Source of the DNA: JAXGPL01 sp040766985 | Lineage (GTDB): Bacteria; Bacillota; Sulfobacillia; JAUYEG01 | Direction: 5' to 3' | Assembly (NCBI GenBank): GCA_040766985.1 | Contig: JAXGPL010000022.1 | Location: forward strand, 1 to 38,053 | Length of the DNA: 38,053 bases | Shown here: one piece after another, positions 7,753 through 15,875 of the stretch | How the letters are laid out: each line of letters begins with the position of its first letter | Position numbering within the stretch: the stretch's first letter is position 1 | Made by a program: the position numbers and the translations under genes | The notes under the pieces: model-generated | What the model was told of the DNA's origin: nothing | Databases searched by the model: none | What the model saw: the letters and a program-made list of their open reading frames with translations, nothing else

Positions 7753-8715
7753 CGCCCCCTCGCTCTTGTCTCGGTCGCGATACCGGCGCCGGCTGCGGGA
7801 AGACAGGATTGCTCCACGCTCTGCGGCCGGCGTAGTCGGTGACGACTACTCTCACGTAGGTTTCCTTACCGGTCAGGGGATAGGTTGCCCCGGTTAGCGG
7901 CTCCTCGCCCTCTTCACCCGCTTCGACCACCATCCCAAGCCAGCGGTCTGCGTAGAAGACGATCCTGCGGCAGGGCGAGCACTCCAACACCACCTGCGAC
8001 CGCGCTCCGGGAATCATCCCGTTGCCGGGCAGGTCTTCTAGTGAAACCCTCTTGATCTCCGGCCCTTGGGTCGAATAGAAGTCACCGGTCCTGATGGCCT
8101 TAAGTATTTCCTCAACGGTCAGTTCCCGCGCCCGGACCATGACCCAGCCGCCGCCGGCGTCCAGCACCGCCAGTGGCAGTCGTCCACGGCAAGCCCCCAC
8201 AGCCGCTTGCCCTTGAGCAGCAATTCGTCCCAGTGCTGCTCACTCGAACCTTTGGACCGCTCAAGCTCGCAGATGTTGTTATAGACCTCGATGCCGGACG
8301 CGCCGCGCAAGGCACCGGTTTCCGCGGAGGAAAGGCCAAGCCAGTAGGGATGAGCCAGGATTACCGTCGCCCCGGCTGCGGTGAGTTCGTCCAGCACCCG
8401 TTGCGGGGAGCCGACCTCAAGGCGGGCAATCGAATCCGCCTGCTCGGAGGTCATCAGTGCGACAAGGTGATGGAAGGCGCCGGACCGTTCGTCGTAGGCC
8501 GTGACCTCTGCGCCGGGGATGATCAGGATTTCGCTGTTGCGGGGCTCGTAACGGGTCACCCTGCCGTGGTCGGTGATGGCGAGAAAGTCGTATCCGCGCC
8601 CGGCATACCAATCGACCACAGCGGACGTGGGCAGCCTTCCGTCCGAACGGTCGGTATGCGCGTGGAGATTGCCCTTATACCACCTAAACCCGCCGCCAGG
8701 CGTCTTCTGCACCAA
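7742..8715 (-). CDS. PHP-domain metal-dependent phosphoesterase, reading frame interrupted
   Basis: PHP domains are TIM-barrel-like metal enzymes that hydrolyse phosphate esters such as phosphoamino acids, nucleotides or oligonucleotides. The first piece, from TTG 8715 (or GTG 8712) after a GAGGAGGTG site, shows the metal motifs NLHAHTDRSDG, AITDHGR, IPGAEVTAY, ILAHPYW and GLAVDDCHW. The frame then breaks. The continuation, in another frame, reads VLDAGGGWVMVRARELT and ends with a beta-rich tail (ETYVRVVVTDYAGRRAWSNP) common in stand-alone CehA/McbA-type PHP proteins. Adding one base near 8167-8168 (tgg-cgg-gtg-ctg) gives one 324-residue protein, so I treat the two pieces as one gene. No signal peptide is seen. 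It follows the HAD phosphatase by 61 bases and overlaps dppA by 11. The substrate is unknown; a role in phosphate release from a wall or nucleotide intermediate would be speculation. Confidence 0.82.
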
Positions 8716-8776
8716 CGCGGCACCTCCTCGGGCTCAAAAGGGCCATTGCCATCCCGGATGTATTCGCGTCTTCTGG

Positions 8777-9757
8777 CTATTGCCCTGCGAGGAGGATCTC
8801 GCCGACCTCGGCGAGGTTCTGGGCGGCGCCCAGAAGGCGGCCCGGTCCGGTGCGCGAGAGCAGCGTGGAGACCCGTTCGGCAAGTTCCGGGCGGGCCGAC
8901 GTCTCCGGCCAACTGCCCGACCCCCCCCGCGTCGTGGCCGCTGACGGCGGTACCTGAGCCTGGGAGGCGCCTTCAGCCGCCCGGTGGTGGCCCCAATACC
9001 ACAGGCCCGCTAAGCCTGCGCCGATTGCGCCGGCCACATCCGTCTCAGGATCGTCGCCGACGAACGCAACGCCGGCGGCAGGCAGCCCGAGCCTTGCCAG
9101 AGCCATCTGAAATACCTGAGCCTTGGGTTTGCGCCAGCCGGCCTCGGAGGAATAGACAACCACGTCAAGCAGCCGGTCGAGTCTCTGCGAGTGCAGATAG
9201 CTGTCCATGGGCTCCCGCGAAAACGCGGTGTTGGAAACCAGCCCACACCTGACCCCGCGCGCCCGCAACGCCTTGAGCAGTTCGATCGCACCCGGCAGCG
9301 GCCTTTGCCGGGACATCCTGGCTTTGACGTACAGCTCTTCAAGCTCTGCGCGCGACGCTACAAGGCCTGACGCCGCCGCGATCTCACCCTGAAGGCGCGA
9401 AAAGACAGCGCCTGGTGGAGCCTCACGCCCCTCGCTCCAGTACCGTGCCGCCACATCGGCCAATCCATCGTTGACCGCCTTGACCAGACGGCCCCCGCCG
9501 ATCTCTGACATCCGCGCCCGCTCGTCGGGTGTGAACTCGTCACCGCTCCGCATGGAGCGGCGGCGAAGCCATATCTCCAAAACCCGCGCGATGTGCTGGT
9601 CACGAACCGTGGGGTCCAACGGATGGTTGTCGACCAGGGTGTCGCCCAAATCGAAAAGCACGCATCGCCACACCGCTGACTCCGCCCTTCCAGATGGTTC
9701 CTGGGTACTCTGTTCGTCCTCAATGGCCCGCACTCCTCGGAGCGCCCGTGATAACAC
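8777..9757 (-). CDS. HAD-superfamily hydrolase (phosphatase)
   Basis: A 326-residue haloacid-dehalogenase-type hydrolase. All four motifs are clear: FDLGDTLVD with nucleophile D36 and acid D38-equivalent region, VSNTAF (S175), KPKAQVF (K212) and FVGDDPETDVAGA (about 234-240). The roughly 110 residues between motifs I and II form a helical cap. The order of motifs and the GWRKPKAQVF segment resemble REG-2/YjjG-like HAD phosphatases acting on small phosphorylated metabolites. It differs in a 30-residue N-terminal extension and a disordered Ser/Pro/Gly tail after about residue 262. The GTG at 9757 has GAGGA close upstream; a later start would simply remove the extension. It is the first gene of a minus-strand run with the PHP gene, dppA and murB, and is divergent from the flavin oxidoreductase. 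The substrate is not predictable. Confidence 0.85.
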   Translation of the reverse strand: MLSRALRGVRAIEDEQSTQEPSGRAESAVWRCVLFDLGDTLVDNHPLDPTVRDQHIARVLEIWLRRRSMRSGDEFTPDERARMSEIGGGRLVKAVNDGLADVAARYWSEGREAPPGAVFSRLQGEIAAASGLVASRAELEELYVKARMSRQRPLPGAIELLKALRARGVRCGLVSNTAFSREPMDSYLHSQRLDRLLDVVVYSSEAGWRKPKAQVFQMALARLGLPAAGVAFVGDDPETDVAGAIGAGLAGLWYWGHHRAAEGASQAQVPPSAATTRGGSGSWPETSARPELAERVSTLLSRTGPGRLLGAAQNLAEVGEILLAGQ

Positions 9758-9784
9758 TTATCCTCGCCGTCACTGGCGTAGAAG

Positions 9785-9814
9785 CCCGGGTGATTCCCTC
9801 CTCATCCACCCGGG
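9785..9814. repeat. Inverted repeat between divergent genes, possible operator
   Basis: A perfect 8-bp inverted repeat, CCCGGGTG / CACCCGGG, with a 14-base spacer, lies between the divergent HAD and flavin-oxidoreductase genes. A TAGAAT hexamer follows at once (9816-9821) and could be a -10 element, though no good -35 is seen and the leader would be very short. The arms could equally form a hairpin in RNA. Confidence 0.3.
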
Positions 9815-9840
9815 ATAGAATAAGCATGGAGGTGCTTGCT

Positions 9841-10845
9841 GTGGGTACTGGCCCTGGACTGCTATCCCCCCTCAGCGTCAACGGACTCGAACTGATTAAC
9901 CGGATCGCGATGCCCCCGATGGCCAACAACAAGGCCACGCTGGCGGGCGATGTGACGGATGCGATCATTGAGCACTACCTCAAACACTGCGCCGGCGTAG
10001 GCCTGGTCATCGTCGAGCACAGCTATGTCAAACCCGCCGGGCGCGCCAACCCCAACCAGCTTGGCATCCATGAAGACAGCAACGTCCCCGGGCTCGCACG
10101 GCTGGCAACCGCGATCAAGGGAGCAGGGCCCGCGAGCGCGATCCAGATAACCCACGCCGGGGCGAGGACCACGCACGCGGCGGCGGGTAGCGAGCCCGAA
10201 GGTCCATCGCCACTGCCCCTTCCCCGCTCGGCGGTCGTCCCGCGCGAGTTGACCCCTGCGGACCTCGCCGAGCTCATAGGCATGTACGCCGATTCGGCGC
10301 GCAGGGCAAAGCGCGCCGGCTTCGGCGCGGTCGAACTCCACGGGGCGCATGGTTATCTGCTTAACCAGTTCTACTCGCCGCTGACCAACCAGCGGCGGGA
10401 CCGGTACGGGGGCAGCAGGGAAGCGCGGTTACGCTTTGTGCTTGAGGTCGTCGACGCCGTAAGGACGGCGGTCGGCCCCGGTTACCCGGTGATGTATCGC
10501 CTCGGCGCGGACGACCTGATTGATGGCGGCATCTCCCCCGACGACGGCGTCTATGCCGCCATTCAGCTGGCCCGGCACGGCGTCGACCTGATCGATGTCT
10601 CGGGTGGCTTGGGCGGTTCGGAGCCGCCCGGTTCGGACCGCGAGGGTTATTTCGACTACCTGAGCGCGGCGATAAAGGCGGCGGTTTCCATACCGGTCAT
10701 GGTCACCGGCGGGGTGAAGCAACCCGAGACCGCCGACCGGCTGATCCGTGAGGGGCAGGCCGATCTGGTCGGAATCGGGCGCGCGCTGCTGGCCGATCCC
10801 GCGTGGGCGGTCAAGGGGGCAGGAATGTTGCGACGAACCAGGTAG
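9841..10845 (+). CDS. NADH:flavin oxidoreductase, Old Yellow Enzyme family
   Basis: A 334-residue FMN-dependent TIM-barrel oxidoreductase that reduces activated C=C bonds with NAD(P)H. Landmarks are NRIAMPPMANNKAT near the N-terminus, the substrate-binding H-x-x-H in AVELHGAHGYLLNQFYSP, the barrel segment NQRRDRYGGS, and the FMN-phosphate region VMVTGGVKQPETAD plus DLVGIGRALLADP. It is the single-domain form; the FAD and 4Fe-4S domains of 2,4-dienoyl-CoA reductase are absent. I chose GTG 9841 because GGAGGTG ends 6 bases upstream, whereas the in-frame ATG at 9826 contains that ribosome site within its own coding sequence. An even longer frame to 9694 has no support. The gene stands alone on the plus strand with about 210 bases before sleB. 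The natural substrate is unknown. Confidence 0.9.
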   Translation: MGTGPGLLSPLSVNGLELINRIAMPPMANNKATLAGDVTDAIIEHYLKHCAGVGLVIVEHSYVKPAGRANPNQLGIHEDSNVPGLARLATAIKGAGPASAIQITHAGARTTHAAAGSEPEGPSPLPLPRSAVVPRELTPADLAELIGMYADSARRAKRAGFGAVELHGAHGYLLNQFYSPLTNQRRDRYGGSREARLRFVLEVVDAVRTAVGPGYPVMYRLGADDLIDGGISPDDGVYAAIQLARHGVDLIDVSGGLGGSEPPGSDREGYFDYLSAAIKAAVSIPVMVTGGVKQPETADRLIREGQADLVGIGRALLADPAWAVKGAGMLRRTR

Positions 10846-10921
10846 CCGCGAAGGCAAAGGCCCCGCAGTCTGCCCGCCGCCGCCGCGTACGTCCACATCC
10901 TTTGCGGCTTTTCGCGCGTCC

Positions 10922-10953
10922 AGAATAGGCTATCTTTGCCCACCCGCATACTA
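10922..10953 (+). promoter_or_regulatory. Candidate forespore (sigma-G type) promoter for sleB-ypeB
   Basis: CATACTA at 10947-10953 is a full match to the sigma-G/sigma-F -10 consensus known from Bacillus. AGAATA at 10922-10927 resembles the TGAATA -35, although the 19-base spacer is one or two bases long. sleB is known to be sigma-G-dependent in Bacillus subtilis, and the site lies about 100 bases upstream of sleB. Confidence 0.5.
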
Positions 10954-11055
10954 ACAGCTGATTGATGCAGTCTGCTGCAGTGAAACAGCTTCCTGGGGCT
11001 ACCGGCTGAGCCGAGGGCTCGCTTCCAGGGCTGCATCCTCTGGAGGTGTGTATGG

Positions 11056-11805
11056 GTGGCTTCAATCTACTCCGAACGGCGGCGGCTTGCGCTTGCGGTG
11101 CTGCTCTCCCTGCTTGTGGTCGTCGTCTGGCAGGTCTGGTTCTTGACTCCCCCTGAGGCCAAGGCCGCCCCGGGCACGCGCCCGACTCTGGCCTGGGGCA
11201 GCCGTGGCGCCAATGTTCGACTCGTCCAGGAAAAGCTGCGCCAGTGGGGCTACTACAAGGGTGCTGTCGACGGGATTTTCGGCAGGCAGACCTATGCGGC
11301 GGTGCAACTGTTCCAGCGGCGTAACGGCTTGGCCGTGGACGGCATTGTCGGGCGCCGCACCTACGAAGCACTTGGCATTAACTACTTCACCACTGGTACA
11401 GCGCCGGCTCCGTCCGGCGGCGGCACAACCGCAAGCCGCGGCGGGGCGACCAGCTCGAACGACGTACGTCTGCTGGCGCAACTGGTCCGGGGCGAGGCGG
11501 AGTCGGAGCCCTACACGGGTATGGTCGCCGTCGCTTCGGTGTGCCTGAACCGGGTGCGTTCGAGCAGCTTTCCCAATACTGTCGCGGGCGTCGTCTACCA
11601 GCCAGGCGCGTTTGAAACCGTGAACAACGGCCGCATTAATCTCGCCCCGCGGGACGTCCACCTTCGTGCTGCGCAGGATGCGGTCAACGGCTGGGACCCC
11701 ACGTATGGCGCTCTGTTCTTCTGGAACCCCGCCAAGCCCGTGAACCCATGGATTTGGTCGCGGCGGATCACCCTCCGCATCGGCAGGCACGTTTTCGGCA
11801 TCTAG
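11056..11805 (+). CDS. sleB: Spore cortex-lytic transglycosylase SleB
   Basis: SleB is a lytic transglycosylase deposited in the dormant spore that cleaves muramic-delta-lactam cortex peptidoglycan during germination. This 249-residue protein has an N-terminal signal or anchor helix (about residues 10-30, LALAVLLSLLVVVVW), a peptidoglycan-binding domain (about 47-107, with the repeats VDGIFGRQTYAAVQLFQ and VDGIVGRRTYEALG), a Ser/Gly linker, and the catalytic hydrolase domain from about 136. E147 in LVRGEAESEPYTG corresponds to the catalytic Glu of Bacillus SleB, and the FVN-x-G-type substrate segment reads FETVNNGRI. GTG 11056 follows GGAGGTG by about 8 bases; the nearby ATG at 11051 is out of frame. 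ypeB starts 33 bases downstream, the conserved partner arrangement. A sigma-G-like promoter lies upstream. Confidence 0.95.
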   Translation: MASIYSERRRLALAVLLSLLVVVVWQVWFLTPPEAKAAPGTRPTLAWGSRGANVRLVQEKLRQWGYYKGAVDGIFGRQTYAAVQLFQRRNGLAVDGIVGRRTYEALGINYFTTGTAPAPSGGGTTASRGGATSSNDVRLLAQLVRGEAESEPYTGMVAVASVCLNRVRSSSFPNTVAGVVYQPGAFETVNNGRINLAPRDVHLRAAQDAVNGWDPTYGALFFWNPAKPVNPWIWSRRITLRIGRHVFGI

Positions 11806-11838
11806 TTACTGACGCGACACCCCGGAGGTGCGTTTGAA

Positions 11839-13380
11839 ATGACAGAACACGAAAGCCGGCGGGACAACGGCGGTTTGGCCTCGCGTCCTCACGGCGGGAC
11901 CACCACCCTCTGGTTTCTTCTGCTCGGCCTGGCCTTGGTTGTTGCACTCGCCTACGGCATCGGCCAACGGCAGGCCAGGCTCAGCCAGGCAATCCGTCTG
12001 GAAATGGACCGGCAGCGGGCCTTTGAGCAGTTGGTCGACCGAGCCCAAGCAGTGGAGGTGCTCCTGGCCAAGGGCCTTGTCACGTCCAGCGGGTGCGCCG
12101 GGTCGCTGGTCTTCACAGACCTTTGGCACCAGGGCTTGGCCGCTCAGGAAGACGTCACTGAACTGCCGGTCGCGCACTACTCCATCGCCAACACCGCCAA
12201 GTTCATGACCCAGGTGGCCGACTTCAGCCGGTACCTGGTTCGCAAGTGCGCCACCGACGAGCCGATGACCGACGAGGATTGGACGACTCTCGCCAACCTC
12301 CACACCGCCGCGGGTGAACTGTCGCTGCAACTCAATGAGTTGTCCGGCCTCATCGCGGGGGGCGGTTTCCGGTGGGGTTCGCTGGCGGCGGCCGCTACCC
12401 GCGTCGGCAGGACGACCGGTCAGGTGCAGGGCAAGCTTGGCGACATCGCTGAGCACATGCAGGACCTGCCGACCCTGATCTACGACGGGCCGTTCTCCGA
12501 CCACATCGATACAATGCAGCCCAAGGGTATTCCGGCCGGGGAGGTGACAGCCGAACAGGCGATGGCCATCGCCAAGACCTTCGCCCCGGCGTTGGGCGGC
12601 GAGCAGCCAGCGACGTATCATGTCGTTCAGGTTGGTGACGTCGCCGGCAGGATCCCTGCTTATGCCTTTGCCCTCTATCCACCGGGGGTGACACCGGCCC
12701 CGACTGCGCCTGCCGCAAACGTTGTGCAGCCGGAAAGGCAGGGCGCGGGCCCGGAGATCCGGATTGACGTGACCAAACAGGGAGGAAGAGTAGTGTGGAT
12801 GCTGGTCCAAGGCATCCTCGGAGTCGACGCGGGCGAACCACCCACCGCCTACGGCCCGGACGTGCTGGCGCAGGCCCCTGCCCCAGGTACGGCAGGGGGT
12901 GAATTAACCCTGCCGCAGGCGATCGAACTGGCCGGCGAGTATCTTCGGTCGCGCGGATTCGCCGACATCGTGCCGACCTTCTCCTCTCTCCGGGAAGGGA
13001 TCGCGACGTGCCAGTTCGTCGCCTCGCAAGACGGCGTCGTACTCTACCCCGATCAACTCAAGTGCAAGGTGCGCCTTGCAGATGGGCAGATCCTCGGGTT
13101 TGAGGGCGCCAACTGGCTGATGAACCATGTCGAACGGGAGTTGCCGACGCCGCAGATAACCGAAGCCCAGGCCCGCGCCAAACTCAACTCGCGCGTGTCG
13201 GTCCTTGGAAACCGGCTCTGCCTCATCCCCACTCCGTCGCTCAACGAGGTGCTGTGCCACGAGTTCCACATAACCCTCGACGGGGCACCGTTCCTCGTCT
13301 ACGTGAACGCAACGGACGGCGAAGAGGAAGCGATCTTCCGGATCATCGACCAAGGCGACGGGAGCCAGCTGGTTATGTAA
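11839..13380 (+). CDS. ypeB: Germination protein YpeB
   Basis: YpeB is the membrane-anchored partner needed for SleB to accumulate and stay stable in the spore inner membrane region. This 513-residue protein has one N-terminal membrane helix (about residues 23-41, TLWFLLLGLALVVALAYG). A long helical YpeB domain follows, then two PepSY-type modules near the C-terminus, typified by PAGEVTAEQAMAIAKTFA and LPQAIELAGEYLRSRGF. The ATG 11839 follows GGAGGTG by about 10 bases. Length and order match the family (about 450-510 residues). A Pro/Ala-rich stretch around residues 285-310 is longer than usual and may be a linker. It is cotranscribed with sleB and followed 21 bases later by a hairpin terminator. 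Together the pair shows that the organism makes, or descends from makers of, endospores. Confidence 0.93.
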   Translation: MTEHESRRDNGGLASRPHGGTTTLWFLLLGLALVVALAYGIGQRQARLSQAIRLEMDRQRAFEQLVDRAQAVEVLLAKGLVTSSGCAGSLVFTDLWHQGLAAQEDVTELPVAHYSIANTAKFMTQVADFSRYLVRKCATDEPMTDEDWTTLANLHTAAGELSLQLNELSGLIAGGGFRWGSLAAAATRVGRTTGQVQGKLGDIAEHMQDLPTLIYDGPFSDHIDTMQPKGIPAGEVTAEQAMAIAKTFAPALGGEQPATYHVVQVGDVAGRIPAYAFALYPPGVTPAPTAPAANVVQPERQGAGPEIRIDVTKQGGRVVWMLVQGILGVDAGEPPTAYGPDVLAQAPAPGTAGGELTLPQAIELAGEYLRSRGFADIVPTFSSLREGIATCQFVASQDGVVLYPDQLKCKVRLADGQILGFEGANWLMNHVERELPTPQITEAQARAKLNSRVSVLGNRLCLIPTPSLNEVLCHEFHITLDGAPFLVYVNATDGEEEAIFRIIDQGDGSQLVM

Positions 13381-13400
13381 GGGCGGGATCATCACTGACC

Positions 13401-13421
13401 GGGCCCGGCCAAGCCGGGCCC
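13401..13421 (+). terminator. Hairpin terminator after sleB-ypeB
   Basis: A 9-bp perfect stem, GGGCCCGGC / GCCGGGCCC with loop CAA, begins 21 bases after the ypeB stop and is followed by the T-rich tgcttgctttgg. It ends the germination operon just before the AT-rich island. Confidence 0.7.
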
Positions 13422-13495
13422 TGCTTGCTTTGGCAGGTGGTTCATGGGAACATATCAACGGTTTCGATGTTGAGAATCAAGTAGAATGAAGCCTA

Positions 13496-14152
13496 TTATG
13501 TCGTAATCTCGGTCAGCGGGATATCTTTGTCTTCATCTATTTTCGCCTCAATATCTTCTACGATTTGATCTAACACCCGCTCCCGATCCTTAGATGTATC
13601 ATAAATGGTAAAGCCGTATTTAACTAAATGATCAGACATATATCTGCTAAATGAAACGGCGTCTTCAGAAATTGCCCTTAGATCATCATCACTAAAGTTA
13701 TATGTCCAATCGTCTTCTGTATCGTATTTTTTGAAATCACTAATGAACTCATCAACCGTCTTATTGTTTTGCACCAACCCTATAAGCAAAAATTCGTCTT
13801 TCAGCTCTTCTATTTCATACATTTTCAGAATAGGGGATATCTTCTCAAAATCAAAATAGCCCCCTTCTAACACAAACCTATTTCCTTTTACAGCGCCATG
13901 ACTGTACGGCAGCAGTCCGCGTCCACCGGTCGAAGAGAACAAACCAAGATAATGGCCAAGGAACGGCGCTAAGTTTGCCGTGGTCTTCTCCCTATTCCAA
14001 TTTAACCTGATATTCAATTGCGGATATGCACCTTGAAACACAGCGACAAGTTTGTCGACACTGATGACGAAGTGATTCAGTTCTTCGTTAATTTTCATCG
14101 CTAATGTTGATTTACCTGACCTACTCGGGCCTGCGATTATTATGTTTTTCAT
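13496..14152 (-). CDS. P-loop kinase-like NTPase in AT-rich island
   Basis: A 218-residue protein whose N-terminus is a clear Walker A P-loop (MKNIIIAGPSRSGKST) followed by a short helix and FVISVDKLVAVF, the layout of adenylate/shikimate-kinase-type small-molecule kinases. A later RFVLEGGYFDF segment resembles the second strand of that fold. The substrate is not recognisable. I chose ATG 14152 because GGGGAC lies about 10 bases upstream, and the P-loop would then start at residue 8. The longer frame to 14209 adds only a short unconserved stretch. The gene is visibly AT-rich (some 60-base lines near one third GC, overall about 40%) and uses Lys, Ile, Asn and Asp codons ending in A/T, unlike every neighbour. 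That suggests recent transfer. It has its own promoter and lies between the sleB-ypeB terminator and rlmD. Confidence 0.75.
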   Translation of the reverse strand: MKNIIIAGPSRSGKSTLAMKINEELNHFVISVDKLVAVFQGAYPQLNIRLNWNREKTTANLAPFLGHYLGLFSSTGGRGLLPYSHGAVKGNRFVLEGGYFDFEKISPILKMYEIEELKDEFLLIGLVQNNKTVDEFISDFKKYDTEDDWTYNFSDDDLRAISEDAVSFSRYMSDHLVKYGFTIYDTSKDRERVLDQIVEDIEAKIDEDKDIPLTEITT

Positions 14153-14191
14153 AACAGGCATGTCCCCAATATAAATGACTTGATAAATTCC

Positions 14192-14221
14192 AATATACTG
14201 TGCTGACATCTAACCCAGCAA
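14192..14221 (-). promoter_or_regulatory. Sigma-A-type promoter for the P-loop gene
   Basis: On the minus strand TTGCTG (14216-14221) and TATATT (14192-14197) are separated by 18 bases, placing a start site about 30 bases before the ATG at 14152. A second candidate, TTGAGT-17-TATATC, lies further upstream near 14,300-14,330. Confidence 0.5.
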
Positions 14222-14332
14222 ATACTGCCTTTATGGACCTGCTTCCACGAAGCGAAAGAATCTCATTTTTGCCTGGTGGTTTCATACCCATATGTGTTAA
14301 AAGCCTTGATATATAAGGGTTCTTTCACACAC
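14222..14332. other. AT-rich noncoding flank of the transferred island
   Basis: This stretch between the P-loop gene promoter and the rlmD stop codon has low GC content like the gene itself, then the sequence switches sharply to GC-rich at about 14,345. No ORF is evident. I see no clear terminal inverted repeats or transposase remnant, so the island's ends are not defined by a known element. Confidence 0.4.
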
Positions 14333-15862
14333 TCAATCTTTTACCCTTGACATCAATACCACCGTCTCCACATGGGCAGTGTGCGGGAACATATCCACCG
14401 GCTGCACCTCGGCCAGCTTGTATCCACCCCCGGCAAGCTTGGCCAGGTCTCTGGCCAGCGTCGCGGGCTCGCATGACACGTACACAATCCGCCGGGGGGC
14501 CATCGCCAGCGCAGCCCGGATGACCTCGTTGTCCGCGCCCTTGCGCGGCGGGTCAAGGACCAGGACCTCCGGCCGCACGCCGCGCTTGGCTAGATCGGGC
14601 AGCACTTTCTCCGCGTCGCCCAGGAGGAACTCGACGTTGTTGATGCGGTTGATCCGGGCGTTGTTCCGGGCATCGGTAACGGCGGCTTCCACATTCTCAA
14701 TGCCGTACACCTTGCGTGCCTTCCGCGCGAGGAGCAGCGTGATCGTGCCGATGCCGCAATAAGCGTCGATCGCGTCGTCCGCGGCGCCGACGCCGGCGTA
14801 CGTCAGGGCGATATCGTACGTCACCTTTGCCTGGGCGGGGTTGGTCTGAGCGAACGACTCCGCGGACACCTTGAACCGCAGGCCGCCGAGGCGGTCCTCA
14901 ATCACCGGCTCACCGGCCAGCGTCCGCGTAACCTGCCCCAGGATGATGTTGGTGCGCTGGGTGTTGACATTCTGGACGACGCTCGACAGGCCGGGCACGC
15001 GGTTCGTCATTTCCTGGGCAATTTCGCGCTCGTGCGGGAAGACCCGCGTGTTGGTGACAAATGCGGCCATCCCCTGCCCCGTTTCAGCGGCAACCTTGGC
15101 CAGGATGTGCCGCAGCATCCCCTCTCCGGACCGCTCGTCGTAGGCTGATATCCCGTATTTCGCAGCTACCCTTAGCGCCTCGGCCATGATCCGGTTGTTG
15201 GTAGGGTGCTGCACGGGACACGTTTCGACCGGGACCAACCGGTGGCTTCCCGGCCCGTAGAAACCGGCGACCAGCCGGCCGCGCCGCATACCGACGGGGA
15301 ATTGGGCCTTGTTGCGAAAGCCCCACGGATTCGCCATGCCCAAGGCCGGCAGGACGCGGGGTTCGGTGAACTTGCCGATCCGGGACAGGGTTTCCCGAAC
15401 CATCTCCGTCTTGAGTTCAAGCTGCCGCTCGTAGGAGATGTGCTGCAGCTGGCAGCCGCCGCAGGAGCCGTACACGGGACAGGCCGGCGTGGTGCGATCA
15501 GGAGACGGGACGCAGAGGTGAACGACTCTGGCGTACACCATGTCGCGTCTGATTTCGGTGGCTTCCGCGTCGATCTGATCCCCCGGGCATGTGTACGGAG
15601 CGAACACGGCAACGTCCCGGTGCCTACCGACGCCTGCGCCGGAATGACCCAGCCCGTCAATCGTCAGGGCAAACCGGTCTCCGACCCTGATCCCGGAAAG
15701 GGTCGCTTCGGAGGTGCCTTGACGGGCCCCCGCTACGCCTCCGCCCGGCCGGCGGCCACCGCCGCCGTCGCGTCCGCCGCCGGAGCCCGGCCGGCTCCGC
15801 CCGCCACCAGGCCTCCCCTTGCCCCTGGCCTTTGCCCCGGGCTTGCGCTGGTTTGTCGCCAC
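14333..15862 (-). CDS. rlmD: 23S rRNA (uracil-5-)-methyltransferase, RlmD/RumA family
   Basis: A SAM-dependent enzyme that methylates a uridine in RNA at C5 (m5U1939 of 23S rRNA for E. coli RlmD). Order: a TRAM RNA-binding domain (about 55-115), the 4Fe-4S cysteines C128, C134, C137 and C215 with the 6-3 spacing of RlmD (ACPVYGSCGGCQLQH, VETCPVQ), then the Rossmann methyltransferase. The latter shows DAYCGIGTITLLLA (SAM), VLDPPRKGAD and the nucleophile motif YVSCEPATLARDLA. Members in Bacillota may instead be RlmCD or TrmFO-independent tRNA enzymes, so the exact site is not certain. The first 50 residues are an unusual Gly/Arg-rich basic tail (RGKGRPGGGRSRPG and similar). GTG 15862 has AAGGGAG 8 bases upstream, and that site overlaps the ileS stop codon, so the two genes are almost certainly one operon under the ileS T-box. 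Confidence 0.9.
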   Translation of the reverse strand: MATNQRKPGAKARGKGRPGGGRSRPGSGGGRDGGGGRRPGGGVAGARQGTSEATLSGIRVGDRFALTIDGLGHSGAGVGRHRDVAVFAPYTCPGDQIDAEATEIRRDMVYARVVHLCVPSPDRTTPACPVYGSCGGCQLQHISYERQLELKTEMVRETLSRIGKFTEPRVLPALGMANPWGFRNKAQFPVGMRRGRLVAGFYGPGSHRLVPVETCPVQHPTNNRIMAEALRVAAKYGISAYDERSGEGMLRHILAKVAAETGQGMAAFVTNTRVFPHEREIAQEMTNRVPGLSSVVQNVNTQRTNIILGQVTRTLAGEPVIEDRLGGLRFKVSAESFAQTNPAQAKVTYDIALTYAGVGAADDAIDAYCGIGTITLLLARKARKVYGIENVEAAVTDARNNARINRINNVEFLLGDAEKVLPDLAKRGVRPEVLVLDPPRKGADNEVIRAALAMAPRRIVYVSCEPATLARDLAKLAGGGYKLAEVQPVDMFPHTAHVETVVLMSRVKD

Positions 15863-15875
15863 TCAACTGACTCCC

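Noticed and set aside
14222..14332. Insertion-sequence remnant beside the P-loop gene
   Set aside because: The stretch is AT-rich and has a loose palindrome around tatataagg, but I found no transposase piece or matching terminal repeat on the other side.
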